Below, one piece after another: positions 40,320 to 48,942 of a stretch of 64,000 nucleotides of DNA. Origin of the DNA: Brachybacterium subflavum (GTDB taxonomy: Bacteria > Actinomycetota > Actinomycetes > Actinomycetales > Dermabacteraceae); contig NZ_VIGP01000001.1 in assembly GCF_009299795.1 (NCBI RefSeq), forward strand, positions 124,001 through 188,000, given 5' to 3'. The translations under genes and the position numbers were made by a program. The first letter of the stretch is position 1. Each line of letters starts with the position of its first letter. The notes below the pieces were generated by a model, which was not told where the DNA came from, did no database searches, and saw only the letters and a list, made by a program, of their open reading frames with translations.

Positions 40320-42491
40320 ATGACCGTGGATCTGCCCCGCCCCGCCCTCTCCTCCCGCCCTGAGACGGCAGCGCCGACGCCCTCGACGTCCCGCTCGTTC
40401 ACCCGCCGCACGGCGCTGGCCGGCGGCATCGGTGCCGCGGGCGCCGCCGCTGCCCTCTCGATCAGCGCCCCGTCGGCCGTCGCGGCGGGCCCCGCCCCCG
40501 CCGGCGGGCACCACGGCGGCCACCCCGGCGGTGCGGCCCCCGCCGTCCACTGGGAGCGCAGGCGCCTCTTCCCAACCTTCGACCGCGCCGCGGGCACGGT
40601 GCGCGTGGGCGACATGCGCACGCTCGACGGCTTCGACCGCCTGCTGCTGGTCACCCTGCAGGGTCTCGTGAACCGCGAGCGCCCCGAGGTCTACCTCATC
40701 GCCGACGACGTCGACGAGACCTGGATCCCCGATCTCCCCGCGCGCACCCGGGTCGAGAAGAAACCGCTCGACCTCGTCGGCCGCTACCGCAGGCGGATCG
40801 CCGGCGCCGTCGTCTACGACATGGACGCCCCGGACACCATCAACCTCGCGACCACCATCGCCTCCCAGCGCGGCGCGGTCGTCGCGACCGCGCAGCAGGC
40901 CTCCGACCACCACCTGAAGGTCGTCGAGGACCTGCGCGGACGCTTCGAGGACGACCCCGCCGCGATCTACGAGTACGCCATCGACCACCTCTGGGAGAGG
41001 AGCACCCACAAGGTGCTCGTCGGCCTCCCGCCCACGCACACCGTCGAGGTCGAGGGCGTCGAATGGACCGAGCTGGCGCGCGAGAAGGAGCGGGTCACCG
41101 ACTCCTCGAACCTCGGCACCGTCACCGTGGACCTCACCGCCCACGTCGGCGACGGCGAGGTGTTCGTGCGCCTGTCCGACTCCTTCCCCGATGACGGCTG
41201 GGGGCCCTCGCTCCATCATGCGACCCTCACGGTCGACGGCGAGAAGACCGCCGACTTCGTGCCCGGCACCGACGACGAGGCGGAGTACCTCTTCGACGGC
41301 AGCGGTTCGCAGACCAAGGAGGGCCTGCGCTTCGCCGACGGCGGCTCCTCCTTCATCTATCGCTTCGAGGTCCCGGACGGCGCGAAGGCCGTGAGCGTCG
41401 ACCTCGAGCTGGAGAACGAGTACGCCGTCTCCGCCACGTCCGCCGCACCCACGCGCGTCGAGCCCTTCTCGTCCTTCCGCGACTTCGCGATCGCCACGAG
41501 CGCGCTGATCACCTGGCTCCCGCCTTCGGGCGCGAGCGGCAGCCAGTTCTCCGAGCTGCTGGAGAAGGTCGACCCCGGCACCGTCTACGCCGGCTGGTTC
41601 GCGAACGACGTCGACGGCGAATGGTCGGGCGTGGAGCTGTGCAGCACCCACGGCGTCATCGTCGTGGCCGCCGACTTCTACATGAACGCGAGCGTGCTCT
41701 CCGGCATCCCCGCCCCGACCCGCGCGAAGCCCACGAAGCCCTCGCGCGGCCGCGTCGAGGACCGCACGTACGTCACGCTCACCTTCGGCGAGGGCGACAA
41801 CATCCAGTTCTGCGAACGGCACATGCGCGAGCTCTGGGACGATCCCGCCCGCGGCTCCGTGCCGATGAACTGGACGATCACGCCGCTTCTCGAGGACATC
41901 GGCCCCGCCCTGCTGCACCACTTCCAGCACACCGCGACCGAGAACGACTTCCTGGTGTGCGGCCCCTCGGGCGCCGGCTACACCTACGGCGACTCCTGGC
42001 CGAAGGACCAGCTGGACGTCTTCACGAAGGCCTCGGGCCGCTACCAGTCCCGCACGGGGCTCGACGTGGTCTACGCCTACTCGACGCCCGAATCCGGCGA
42101 GCCCTCGCCGACCCTGCCCGACTGGGTGCTCGAGTCCTATGCGGACAACGTCGATCTGCGCGGCATCATGCAGACCGACGAGAAGGGCTCGATCAGCGAC
42201 CCCGGCGCGGCCGTCCCGCTGATCGGCACGTTCTATCCCGCCGGCGGCGTCGACACCTACCGCGAGCAGCTGCTCGCGAAGATCGAGGAGGCCCGCGGAA
42301 CGGGCGGGGGCGACGGCAGGGCCTCGTCCGGCGGCAACGGCTCGTCGGGAGGCCCTCTGTTCATCGCCGGGCTCATCAACGCCTGGAGCTGGACCCCGTC
42401 GGACGTGAAGGAGCTCGTCGAGAGCCTGCCGGAGGACGTCGAGGTCGTGCTGGCCGACGAGTTCTTCGACCTCTTCGCGCGCACCGCCTGA
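40320..42491 (+). CDS. Secreted GxGYxYP-domain protein (putative glycoside hydrolase), 723 aa
   Basis: A Tat-type signal (FTRRTALAGGIGAAGAAAAL) predicts export. The C-terminal half matches the GxGYxYP family by its signature GAGYTYG at residues 551-557 plus FLVCGPSG. The family is found near polysaccharide-use genes and is thought to be glycosidic; catalysis is unproven. Residues ~240-375 look like an inserted beta-rich carbohydrate-binding-type domain (TVTVDLTAHVGDGEVFVRLS). AGGAG precedes two adjacent ATGs (40317, 40320); spacing favours the second. Confidence 0.8.
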   Translation: MTVDLPRPALSSRPETAAPTPSTSRSFTRRTALAGGIGAAGAAAALSISAPSAVAAGPAPAGGHHGGHPGGAAPAVHWERRRLFPTFDRAAGTVRVGDMRTLDGFDRLLLVTLQGLVNRERPEVYLIADDVDETWIPDLPARTRVEKKPLDLVGRYRRRIAGAVVYDMDAPDTINLATTIASQRGAVVATAQQASDHHLKVVEDLRGRFEDDPAAIYEYAIDHLWERSTHKVLVGLPPTHTVEVEGVEWTELAREKERVTDSSNLGTVTVDLTAHVGDGEVFVRLSDSFPDDGWGPSLHHATLTVDGEKTADFVPGTDDEAEYLFDGSGSQTKEGLRFADGGSSFIYRFEVPDGAKAVSVDLELENEYAVSATSAAPTRVEPFSSFRDFAIATSALITWLPPSGASGSQFSELLEKVDPGTVYAGWFANDVDGEWSGVELCSTHGVIVVAADFYMNASVLSGIPAPTRAKPTKPSRGRVEDRTYVTLTFGEGDNIQFCERHMRELWDDPARGSVPMNWTITPLLEDIGPALLHHFQHTATENDFLVCGPSGAGYTYGDSWPKDQLDVFTKASGRYQSRTGLDVVYAYSTPESGEPSPTLPDWVLESYADNVDLRGIMQTDEKGSISDPGAAVPLIGTFYPAGGVDTYREQLLAKIEEARGTGGGDGRASSGGNGSSGGPLFIAGLINAWSWTPSDVKELVESLPEDVEVVLADEFFDLFARTA

Positions 42492-42505
42492 AGGCCCCAG
42501 CAGGG

Positions 42506-42542
42506 GCGGTCATGGCGGGCGTAGCCTGCCCGCCATGACCGC
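42506..42542. promoter_or_regulatory. 15-bp-arm inverted repeat holding -10 box and start codon
   Basis: GCGGTCATGGCGGGC (42506-42520) pairs perfectly with 42528-42542 around a seven-base loop, GTAGCCT. The loop contains TAGCCT, the probable -10 of the next gene, and the right arm contains its ATG (42535). It also lies 15 bases after the GxGYxYP stop, so it may serve as that gene's terminator. Confidence 0.65.
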
Positions 42543-43485
42543 TCCCGCAGACCGCCTCATCGACGTCCACGCCCACTTCGTCACCGACGACTACGTCGCG
42601 GCCGCACGCGGGGCCGGGATCGAGCATCCGGACGGCATGCCCGGCTGGCCGCAGTGGGACCTCGCCGCGCAGATCGAGGACATGGATCGCCGCGGCATCG
42701 AGCACGCGGTGCTCTCGATCTCCTCGCCCGGGGGCCACTTCGGGGACGACGCGGCGGCGGCATCGCTCGCCCGCGCGGTGAACGACGCCGCGGCCTCGTT
42801 CGTCGCCGAGCACCCGCAGCGCCTCTCCTTCTTCGCCTCGCTGCCCCTGCCCGATGTCGACGCTGCCCGCACCGAGGCCCGCCGCGCGCTCGCGCTGCCC
42901 GGGGCTCGTGGCGTGATCCTCGAGTCCAACGCGCACGGTCAGTACCTCGGCGACCAGGCGCTCGAGCCCCTGTGGGCGGATCTCGAGGCCGCGGGCGCGA
43001 TCGTGTTCGTGCATCCGACCTCGCCCGTCGGGGCCGACGGGACGGACCTCGGCCGGCCCCGCCCGATGCTCGAGTTCATGGCCGACTCGACCCGCAGCAT
43101 CGCCGACCTCGTGCTCGCAGGTGTCCTCGAGCGGCACCCCGGGCTGCGCGTGATCGTCCCGCACTCCGGGGCGTCCCTCGCCCTGCTGTCCGACCGGGTC
43201 TCCATGTTCCAGGGCGGGTTCGGCCTGGGCGGCGTGCCCTTCGCCGACGCGATGCGAGGGCTCTGGTTCGACCTCGCGGGCACGCCCTTCCCGCACGCGG
43301 CACCGCTGCTGGTGGACGTCGCCGGATCCCAGCACGTGCTCTACGGCAGCGACTCCTGCTGGACCCCGGCCCCGGCGGTCGACGCGCAGATCGCGAGCAT
43401 CGACCGTGCCCAGCCGCCCCTCGGGGCGACCAGCTGGCGGCGCCTGACCACTCGCAACGCGGAGACGCTGCTGGGCGAGATGTGA
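42535..43485 (+). CDS. Amidohydrolase/ACMSD-family metal-dependent hydrolase, 316 aa
   Basis: TIM-barrel enzyme of the amidohydrolase-2 family (decarboxylases such as ACMSD, and hydrolases). Metal-ligand motifs: DVHAHF near the N-terminus, VFVHPTSP, VIVPHSGAS, and YGSDSCW. Members typically act on aromatic or dicarboxylic compounds. It is probably leaderless. It converges with the isochorismatase-like gene with a 10-base gap; a shared pathway is possible but not shown. Confidence 0.85.
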   Translation: MTAPADRLIDVHAHFVTDDYVAAARGAGIEHPDGMPGWPQWDLAAQIEDMDRRGIEHAVLSISSPGGHFGDDAAAASLARAVNDAAASFVAEHPQRLSFFASLPLPDVDAARTEARRALALPGARGVILESNAHGQYLGDQALEPLWADLEAAGAIVFVHPTSPVGADGTDLGRPRPMLEFMADSTRSIADLVLAGVLERHPGLRVIVPHSGASLALLSDRVSMFQGGFGLGGVPFADAMRGLWFDLAGTPFPHAAPLLVDVAGSQHVLYGSDSCWTPAPAVDAQIASIDRAQPPLGATSWRRLTTRNAETLLGEM

Positions 43486-43495
43486 GGGCGCGTGC

Positions 43496-44104
43496 TCAGG
43501 CCCTGCCGATCCCGGCAGTCCACTCGCCGACGGTGGTCACCGTCGCCTGACGAGGGAACACCTTCTGCGTGAGCACCCGGTGCACCTCCTCGTCGGGGTC
43601 CGCGCAGGCGTCGGCGAGCACGGTGAGGCGGAAGTCCAGGTCTGCCGCCTGGCGCAGCGTCGAGAGCACCACGCCGCTCGTGGAGATCCCGGCGAGCACG
43701 AGCGACTCGGCCTGCAGGCCCCGCAGCAGCACCTCGAGGTCGCTGCCGGTGAACGCGCTGATCCGGCGCTTGACCACGACGGGCTCCTCCGGGCGCGGGG
43801 CGAGCGCCTCGTGGAGCGCGGTGGCGGGGGAGTCCTCGGTCATGCCCCTGTCGCCCGCGCGCTCGGCGATGCCGGCGAAACCCGAGGACGGAGCGATCTC
43901 GGGGTAGCCGGGACGGAATGCCACCCGCACCCAGAGGACCGGGATGCCGGCCGCGCGCGCCGCCTCGACCGCCTCGCGGGCGCGCTCGAGGACGCCGGTG
44001 CCGGTGAAGCGGTCGGCGATGCCGTGCTGGAAGTCCATGGCGAGCAGCACGGAGCGCGGGGCGAGGGCCGAGGCCTCGCGAGGAACGGTGGCGGATGAGG
44101 TCAT
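43496..44104 (-). CDS. Isochorismatase-family hydrolase lacking the catalytic Cys, 202 aa
   Basis: Cysteine-hydrolase fold with Asp in LLAMDFQHGI and Lys in VVKRRISAFTGSDL. The nucleophile position, usually Cys in a TxxCV motif, reads STSGVVLST, so Cys is replaced by Val. This variant recurs in the family (my recollection); such members cannot use the cysteine-amidase mechanism but might act like PhzD-type isochorismatases. ATG 44104 has AGGAG upstream. Divergent from the MarR gene across a palindrome. Confidence 0.82.
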   Translation of the reverse strand: MTSSATVPREASALAPRSVLLAMDFQHGIADRFTGTGVLERAREAVEAARAAGIPVLWVRVAFRPGYPEIAPSSGFAGIAERAGDRGMTEDSPATALHEALAPRPEEPVVVKRRISAFTGSDLEVLLRGLQAESLVLAGISTSGVVLSTLRQAADLDFRLTVLADACADPDEEVHRVLTQKVFPRQATVTTVGEWTAGIGRA

Positions 44105-44158
44105 GGGGGAGTGCTCCTCTGTCTGGACGGTGCGGGGCCGGGTCGGCCGACCCCTCAT

Positions 44159-44194
44159 TTGCTCAATCAACATTGATCAATGTACGTTGACGAT
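44159..44194 (+). promoter_or_regulatory. MarR promoter and palindromic operator
   Basis: TTGCTC (44159-44164), an 18-base spacer and TACGTT (44183-44188), six bases before ATG 44195. The perfect 12-base palindrome CATTGATCAATG (44171-44182) fills the spacer, with TCAA/TTGA flanks. It is AT-rich amid GC-rich DNA and is the natural site for the MarR protein, controlling both divergent units. Confidence 0.68.
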
Positions 44195-44638
44195 ATGGAT
44201 GCAGCAAATCGTCCGCCCTCCGCGGCGGAGGCCGCGCATGCCCTGCGCGGCGTCGTCGGCCGACTGCGGCGCCGCCTCCTCGCGGTCTCCGACAGCGACG
44301 CCCTCACGCCCGCGCAGGCCTCGGCCCTCACCCTCTTCGTGCGCGGCGACGCCGACTCGGGCACCTCGCTCGCCCGGGCCGAGCGCATCTCGCCCCAGGC
44401 CGCGGCCGTCACCGTGGCGGCCCTCGCGAAGGCCGGTCTCATCGAGCGCACGGCCGACCCGGCCGACGGCCGCCGCCAGATCATCGCCGTGACCGAGGCG
44501 GGCCTGGACTGCGTGCAGGGCGCGCGCGGGATGCGTCAGGCCTGGCTCGAGGAGGGCCTGGCCGAGGAGTACACCGAGGACGAGCGCGCGCAGATCATCG
44601 CGGCCGCCGCCCTCCTCGAGCGCCTGCTGGCGCGATGA
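44195..44638 (+). CDS. MarR-family transcriptional regulator, 147 aa
   Basis: Winged-helix regulator: TPAQASALTLFVRG, then RAERISPQAAAVTVAALAKA recognition region and the wing DPADGRRQIIAVT. Probably represses itself, the downstream MFS exporter and perhaps the divergent hydrolase. ATG 44195 is chosen because of the -10 spacing; an in-frame ATG lies five codons upstream within the -10/operator. Its stop overlaps the next start (ATGA). Confidence 0.85.
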   Translation: MDAANRPPSAAEAAHALRGVVGRLRRRLLAVSDSDALTPAQASALTLFVRGDADSGTSLARAERISPQAAAVTVAALAKAGLIERTADPADGRRQIIAVTEAGLDCVQGARGMRQAWLEEGLAEEYTEDERAQIIAAAALLERLLAR

Positions 44639-46011
44639 CGGCGATCGCCCGCCGCCCCGCACCCGCCGACCGCTTCGACCGGCGCCTGCTCTCCCCGATG
44701 ATGCTCGGGTCGATCCTGAACCCGATCAACTCCTCGATCATCGCCGTCGCGCTCGTGCCCATCGGCGTCGCCCTCGGCGCTCCCGCCCGGGAGACCACCT
44801 GGCTGATCACGGGGCTGTACCTCGCCACTGCCGTCGGCCAGCCGCTGATGGGTCGCCTCGTCGACGCCTACGGCGCCCGCCGCATGTTCCTCATCGGCTC
44901 CGCGCTGACCCTGCTCGCCGGCGTGATCGGCACCTTCGCGCCGAACATCTGGGTGCTCGTGGCCGCCCGCGTGGTGCTCGGCTTCGGCACCTGCGCCGGC
45001 TACCCCTCGGCGATGCGGCTGATCCGCGACGAGGGCGATCGGACCGGGGTGGACAGCCCCGCCGCCGTGCTCAGCGCGCTCAGCATCACCACCCAGACCA
45101 TCTCGGTGATCGGCCCCGTGCTCGGCGGCGTGCTCATCGACGTCGGAGGCTGGCGCAGCACGCTCGCGATCAACGTGCTGCTGGGCGCCGCGGGCCTCGT
45201 GCTGGGTCGGCTCTACCTGCCGCCGAGCCGTCGGCCCGTCGGCCGCGCGCGGATCGACGTGGCCGGGATCCTGCTGTTCACGGTCGCCCTGGTGAGCCTG
45301 CTGCTCCTGGTCATGGACCCGTCCGTCGGCCGGCTCTGGCTGCTCGTGCCTGTCCTCGCCGCCGGCGCCGGATTCTGGATCTGCGAACTGCGGCGCAGCG
45401 ACCCCTTCATCGACGTGCGCATGCTGCGGGCGAGCCCCGCCCTCGTGCGCACGTACCTGCGATCGGTGCTCGCGGCGCTCGTGAGCTACGGCTACATCTA
45501 CGGCTTCACCCAGTGGATGCAGGAGGCGCGCGACCTCAGCCCCTCGGTCTCCGGGCTCGTGCTGCTGCCCACCTTCGCCGTGGGCATCGCGGTGGTCGCC
45601 CTCACCGGGCGGCGCGAGGCGCTGCGCGGGAAGCTGATCGTCGGCTCCCTGGCGCAGATCCTCGCCTGCGCCCTGCTGCTCGCACTCGGCGACAGCTCGC
45701 CGCTCGCGCTGCTGCTCGCGATCGCCGTGGTGCTCGGCATCCCGCAGGGCCTGCTGAACCTCGCCAACCAGAACGCGGTCTACCGCCAGGCGCGCGGCGA
45801 CCAGATCGGGGCGGCGGCGGGGCTGCTGCGCACCTTCATGTACCTCGGCGCGATCGGCTCGTCCTCCGCGAGCGGCGTGCTCTTCGGCCGACGGGCCGAC
45901 ACCGCGGGCATGCATGACCTCGGTCTGGTGATGCTCGGCGCGGCCGTGCTGCTGCTCGTGCTCGCGGTGGCAGACAGGGCGCTCGGCGGGACGGCGGCCC
46001 GCCGCGATTGA
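44635..46011 (+). CDS. MFS transporter, DHA2-like, 458 aa
   Basis: Major-facilitator exporter. Seen: SSIIAVALVPIGVALG, motif A-like MGRLVDAYGARRMFLIG, and motif C-like SVIGPVLGGVLIDVGGW. About 13-14 hydrophobic segments are visible. Co-translated with marR through a 4-base overlap, which makes regulated drug or metabolite export the likely role. Confidence 0.88.
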   Translation: MTAIARRPAPADRFDRRLLSPMMLGSILNPINSSIIAVALVPIGVALGAPARETTWLITGLYLATAVGQPLMGRLVDAYGARRMFLIGSALTLLAGVIGTFAPNIWVLVAARVVLGFGTCAGYPSAMRLIRDEGDRTGVDSPAAVLSALSITTQTISVIGPVLGGVLIDVGGWRSTLAINVLLGAAGLVLGRLYLPPSRRPVGRARIDVAGILLFTVALVSLLLLVMDPSVGRLWLLVPVLAAGAGFWICELRRSDPFIDVRMLRASPALVRTYLRSVLAALVSYGYIYGFTQWMQEARDLSPSVSGLVLLPTFAVGIAVVALTGRREALRGKLIVGSLAQILACALLLALGDSSPLALLLAIAVVLGIPQGLLNLANQNAVYRQARGDQIGAAAGLLRTFMYLGAIGSSSASGVLFGRRADTAGMHDLGLVMLGAAVLLLVLAVADRALGGTAARRD

Positions 46012-46043
46012 TGCTGCGGGCCGGGCGCCCCACGGATCGGTCG

Positions 46044-46493
46044 TCAGCGCAGCTCGCGGTGCAGATCCGCGAAGCAGTCCACCCCCGACGTCCACTCCTT
46101 GTGCGCGCCGTCCCCGAAGTCGCCCAGACGCGCGACGGCGGTGCCGTCGCGCTGGGAGGGACGCGGGTGGATGCGCAGCGAGCCGTAGGTCAGCTCGAGG
46201 CGCAGCCCGATGCCCTGCTCCTCGTAGGTCTCCGTGACGTCCTGGCCGATCAGTGCGCGCAGGGCGCCCGCCCAGCGCTCGTCGTCATCGGAGACGATCG
46301 TGTGCCCCTTCAGCACGGTGGGCATCACCAGGCACTCCAGGAGCGGCTGCTCGCTCGAGCCGGCGGGGGACTCGAAGCGGATCCGCAGGCGCCCCAGCAC
46401 GAAGCCGATCTCGCGCACCCGGTAGCCCCGGAGCCTCGAGAGGTCGAGGGTGCGGGGCTGCGTCGCCGTGCTGATGTCCGCCGTGGTGTCCAT
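46044..46493 (-). CDS. Hypothetical protein, 149 aa
   Basis: Not recognised with confidence; possibly a DUF6188-like small beta-rich protein (alternating strands: VREIGFVLGRLRIRFES, LLECLVMPTVLKG, GLRLELTYGSLRIHP). No signal, membrane helix or catalytic motif is seen. AAGGAGAG lies before the ATG. Convergent with the MFS gene. Confidence 0.7.
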   Translation of the reverse strand: MDTTADISTATQPRTLDLSRLRGYRVREIGFVLGRLRIRFESPAGSSEQPLLECLVMPTVLKGHTIVSDDDERWAGALRALIGQDVTETYEEQGIGLRLELTYGSLRIHPRPSQRDGTAVARLGDFGDGAHKEWTSGVDCFADLHRELR

Positions 46494-46684
46494 GAGGGCA
46501 CTCTCCTTCCGGTCGTGGCTGCGATGCGGGCGGGCCGCCGCGGAGGGCGACCCGGGTCACAGTGCGGCACTGTAGACCCCTTGCCCGGAAGATGCCGACA
46601 TGGCGTGCACAGCGGACACGAGGAGCACGCCGGGGGTCGATGCCGCGGGGCCGGACGGTCCGTGCGGAGGGCAGAATGCGCACC

Positions 46685-47161
46685 ATGGACGAGACCCTGA
46701 CCGACGCCGCCGAGGCGGCCCCGCGCGTGGTGAGCACGAGCCGCGTGATCGCGGCCCACCCGGGCGTGATCTTCGAGCACATCGCCGATCCGGCCCTGCA
46801 GAGCGCATGGGACGGCAACGACAACCTCGCCGAGGCCGCCTCCGGCCAGCGCGTGCGCGGGATCGGGGACGTCTTCGCGACGACGCTGACCACCGGCGCC
46901 GTGCGCGAGAACCACGTGGTCGACTTCGACGAGGGCCTGCGCATCGCCTGGCTCCCCGCCCCCGAGGGCGAGCAGCCGCCCGGCCACCTGTGGCGCTGGG
47001 ACCTCGAACCGCTCGGCGACGGGCGCACCCGCGTCATCCACACCTACGACTGGACCGACCTCCACGACCCCGTGCGCGAGGAGCGGGCCCGCGCCACCAC
47101 TGCCGAGAGCCTGCAGTCCTCGATAGACCGGCTCGCGGCGCTCGTCGAGCGGGGCGCCTGA
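46685..47161 (+). CDS. SRPBCC/polyketide-cyclase-like protein, 158 aa
   Basis: START/Bet-v-I-fold protein: STSRVIAAHPGVIFEHIADP, WDGNDNLAEA, and the C-terminal helix ESLQSSIDRLAALVE. The fold binds hydrophobic ligands in a cavity; no catalytic claim can be made. CAGAAT seven bases before ATG 46685 is a candidate -10 for a leaderless transcript. Confidence 0.8.
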   Translation: MDETLTDAAEAAPRVVSTSRVIAAHPGVIFEHIADPALQSAWDGNDNLAEAASGQRVRGIGDVFATTLTTGAVRENHVVDFDEGLRIAWLPAPEGEQPPGHLWRWDLEPLGDGRTRVIHTYDWTDLHDPVREERARATTAESLQSSIDRLAALVERGA

Positions 47162-47203
47162 GCGCCCGTCACCCCCGGCCTTCGCGGGGGAGCCGGCCCG
47201 GCC

Positions 47204-48901
47204 TCAGCGGGTGAAGGCGACGCGCCCGTCGACGATCGTCGCGAGCGGCCGCACCTCGCGCAGGCGCGCGGCCGCCTCCCTCGCCGCAGCCTCGACGAAC
47301 AGGCCGTCGGCCCTTCGCGGCACGTCGGCGAAGAGCCCGTCGGCTCCCTGCGGCGCTGCGGCGACGAGTCCCGCATCCGCGCTGCCGTCGGCCCCGCGGA
47401 GATCGGTGCGGGCTCCTCCGGAGGGATCCAGGAGCACCAGGTCCGCGCGCCCGCCCGGCGCGGGCAGCACGCCGGCGCCGTCGGTCGAGGCGGCGAGCGC
47501 CTCGAGGGGCTGCACCTGCTGGGCGGGGAACCAGGACTCGCGCGCATCGGCGCTGCGATGCACCGCCACCGCCATGGCGAGCCAGGGATCCACGGGCGCG
47601 ACGGGGGAGTCGGAGCCCATCAGCAGGTCGACGCCCGCATCGAGGAGGTCGCGGAAGCGGTAGGAGCGCTGCGCGTCGGCCGGCCAGACCTCCTCCGTGG
47701 GATCGCGATCGTCGAGCAGGTGGGCGGGCTGCACCGAGGCACCCACTCCGAGCGCCGCCATCCGCGCCACGTCCTCGTCTGCCAGCAGCTGCGCGTGCTC
47801 GATCCGCGGTCGGAGCGCGGTCGCGCTGCTCCCGCTCCCGGCGCCGGCCTCCGCGAGCGCGTCCAGGACCACCGAGGCGGCGGCATCGCCGATCGCGTGG
47901 ACGGCGACCTGGAGGCCGCGCGCACCGGCCCGGGCGAGCAGCGCCGCGAGATCGTCGGCCATGTGGCTGAGCACCCCGTAGCCGCCGCCGAGCGGATGCG
48001 CCCCCGCCTCCCCGGAGAAGGCGTAGGGGTGGCGGCAGTAGGCCGAGCGGGAGCCCAGCGAGCCGTCGGCGATCACCTTGAGCGGCCCCATGGTGACGAG
48101 CCCCGAGGCGCCGATCGGCGTGCCCGTCGGCCCCGGGATCCCGTCGAGCCCGGAGGCGTAGGTCGCCGTGCGCACGCGGATCCGCGCCTCGCGGCGCGCC
48201 CACAGCGACGCGTTGTCGGCCCATTCCATGTCCGTGAGGCCGACGATCCCGCGCGCGAGGGCGTCCTCCTGCAGGCTCGTGACCCCGGCCTCGAGGTGCG
48301 CCGCGACGCCGGGCAGATCGTCGAGGTGGGCGACGGCATCGAACCACTCGTCCTCGGCGACGATGCCGCGCCGCGGAGGCAGCCCCAGGGCCCTCAGGGC
48401 GGCCGAGCTCATCCACGCGTGGTGCGCGTCGCCGCCGATCAGCACCACGGGCAGCTCCCCGGCGACGGCGTCGAGCCCGGCGACCGTCGGATCGCCGGCC
48501 ATGTCCACGAGGCGATGACCGAAGCCGATCAGCGCCTCGGCCCCGGCGGAGCCCGCGGCGCCGGCCTGCCGTGGGGCGCCGGAACGGTCGCCGGAACGGT
48601 CGGCGGGGCGGGCGGCGATCGCGGCGGCGACCTCGCGCAGCACCTCGTCGACCGAGGCGAGACCGGAGGTGTCCAGTCGCGAGTAGCCCTGGGCGGTCTG
48701 CCCCACGTGCACGTGGTGGTCCCAGAGCCCCGGGACCGCGAGCGCCCCGCCCGCCTCGAGGATCTCCTCGCCCGGGGCCGCTGCGAGGTCCGGCCCGACC
48801 TCCGTGATCATCCCGTCGCGCATCCGGACGCAGACGGGGGAGACAGGTGAGGCGGGGGATGCGGGGGAGGGCGGCAGCAGGCGCAGATCACGGACGAGCA
48901 C
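47204..48901 (-). CDS. YtcJ-like amidohydrolase, 565 aa
   Basis: Metal-dependent amidohydrolase of the AepA/YtcJ type. Seen: LAVPGLWDHHVHV (metal His pair), ADGSLGSRSAY, the His motifs VAVHAIGDAA and RIEHAQLL, and MGSDSPV near the C-terminus. A low-complexity Ala/Gly/Arg stretch (RPADRSGDRSGAPRQAGAAG) interrupts the sequence near residue 100. GTG start at 48901, six bases from TAGGCT; divergent from the membrane protein gene. Confidence 0.85.
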   Translation of the reverse strand: MLVRDLRLLPPSPASPASPVSPVCVRMRDGMITEVGPDLAAAPGEEILEAGGALAVPGLWDHHVHVGQTAQGYSRLDTSGLASVDEVLREVAAAIAARPADRSGDRSGAPRQAGAAGSAGAEALIGFGHRLVDMAGDPTVAGLDAVAGELPVVLIGGDAHHAWMSSAALRALGLPPRRGIVAEDEWFDAVAHLDDLPGVAAHLEAGVTSLQEDALARGIVGLTDMEWADNASLWARREARIRVRTATYASGLDGIPGPTGTPIGASGLVTMGPLKVIADGSLGSRSAYCRHPYAFSGEAGAHPLGGGYGVLSHMADDLAALLARAGARGLQVAVHAIGDAAASVVLDALAEAGAGSGSSATALRPRIEHAQLLADEDVARMAALGVGASVQPAHLLDDRDPTEEVWPADAQRSYRFRDLLDAGVDLLMGSDSPVAPVDPWLAMAVAVHRSADARESWFPAQQVQPLEALAASTDGAGVLPAPGGRADLVLLDPSGGARTDLRGADGSADAGLVAAAPQGADGLFADVPRRADGLFVEAAAREAAARLREVRPLATIVDGRVAFTR

Positions 48902-48907
48902 GCGGTG

Positions 48908-48936
48908 AGCCTATCCGCCCGCGCACGGGGGAGAAT
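48908..48936. promoter_or_regulatory. Divergent leaderless -10 boxes
   Basis: TAGGCT (48913-48908, minus strand) is six bases from GTG 48901, and GAGAAT (48931-48936, plus strand) is six bases from ATG 48943. Only 41 bases separate the two start codons, so the two promoters must overlap upstream of their -10 boxes. Confidence 0.55.
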
Positions 48937-48942
48937 CGAGGC

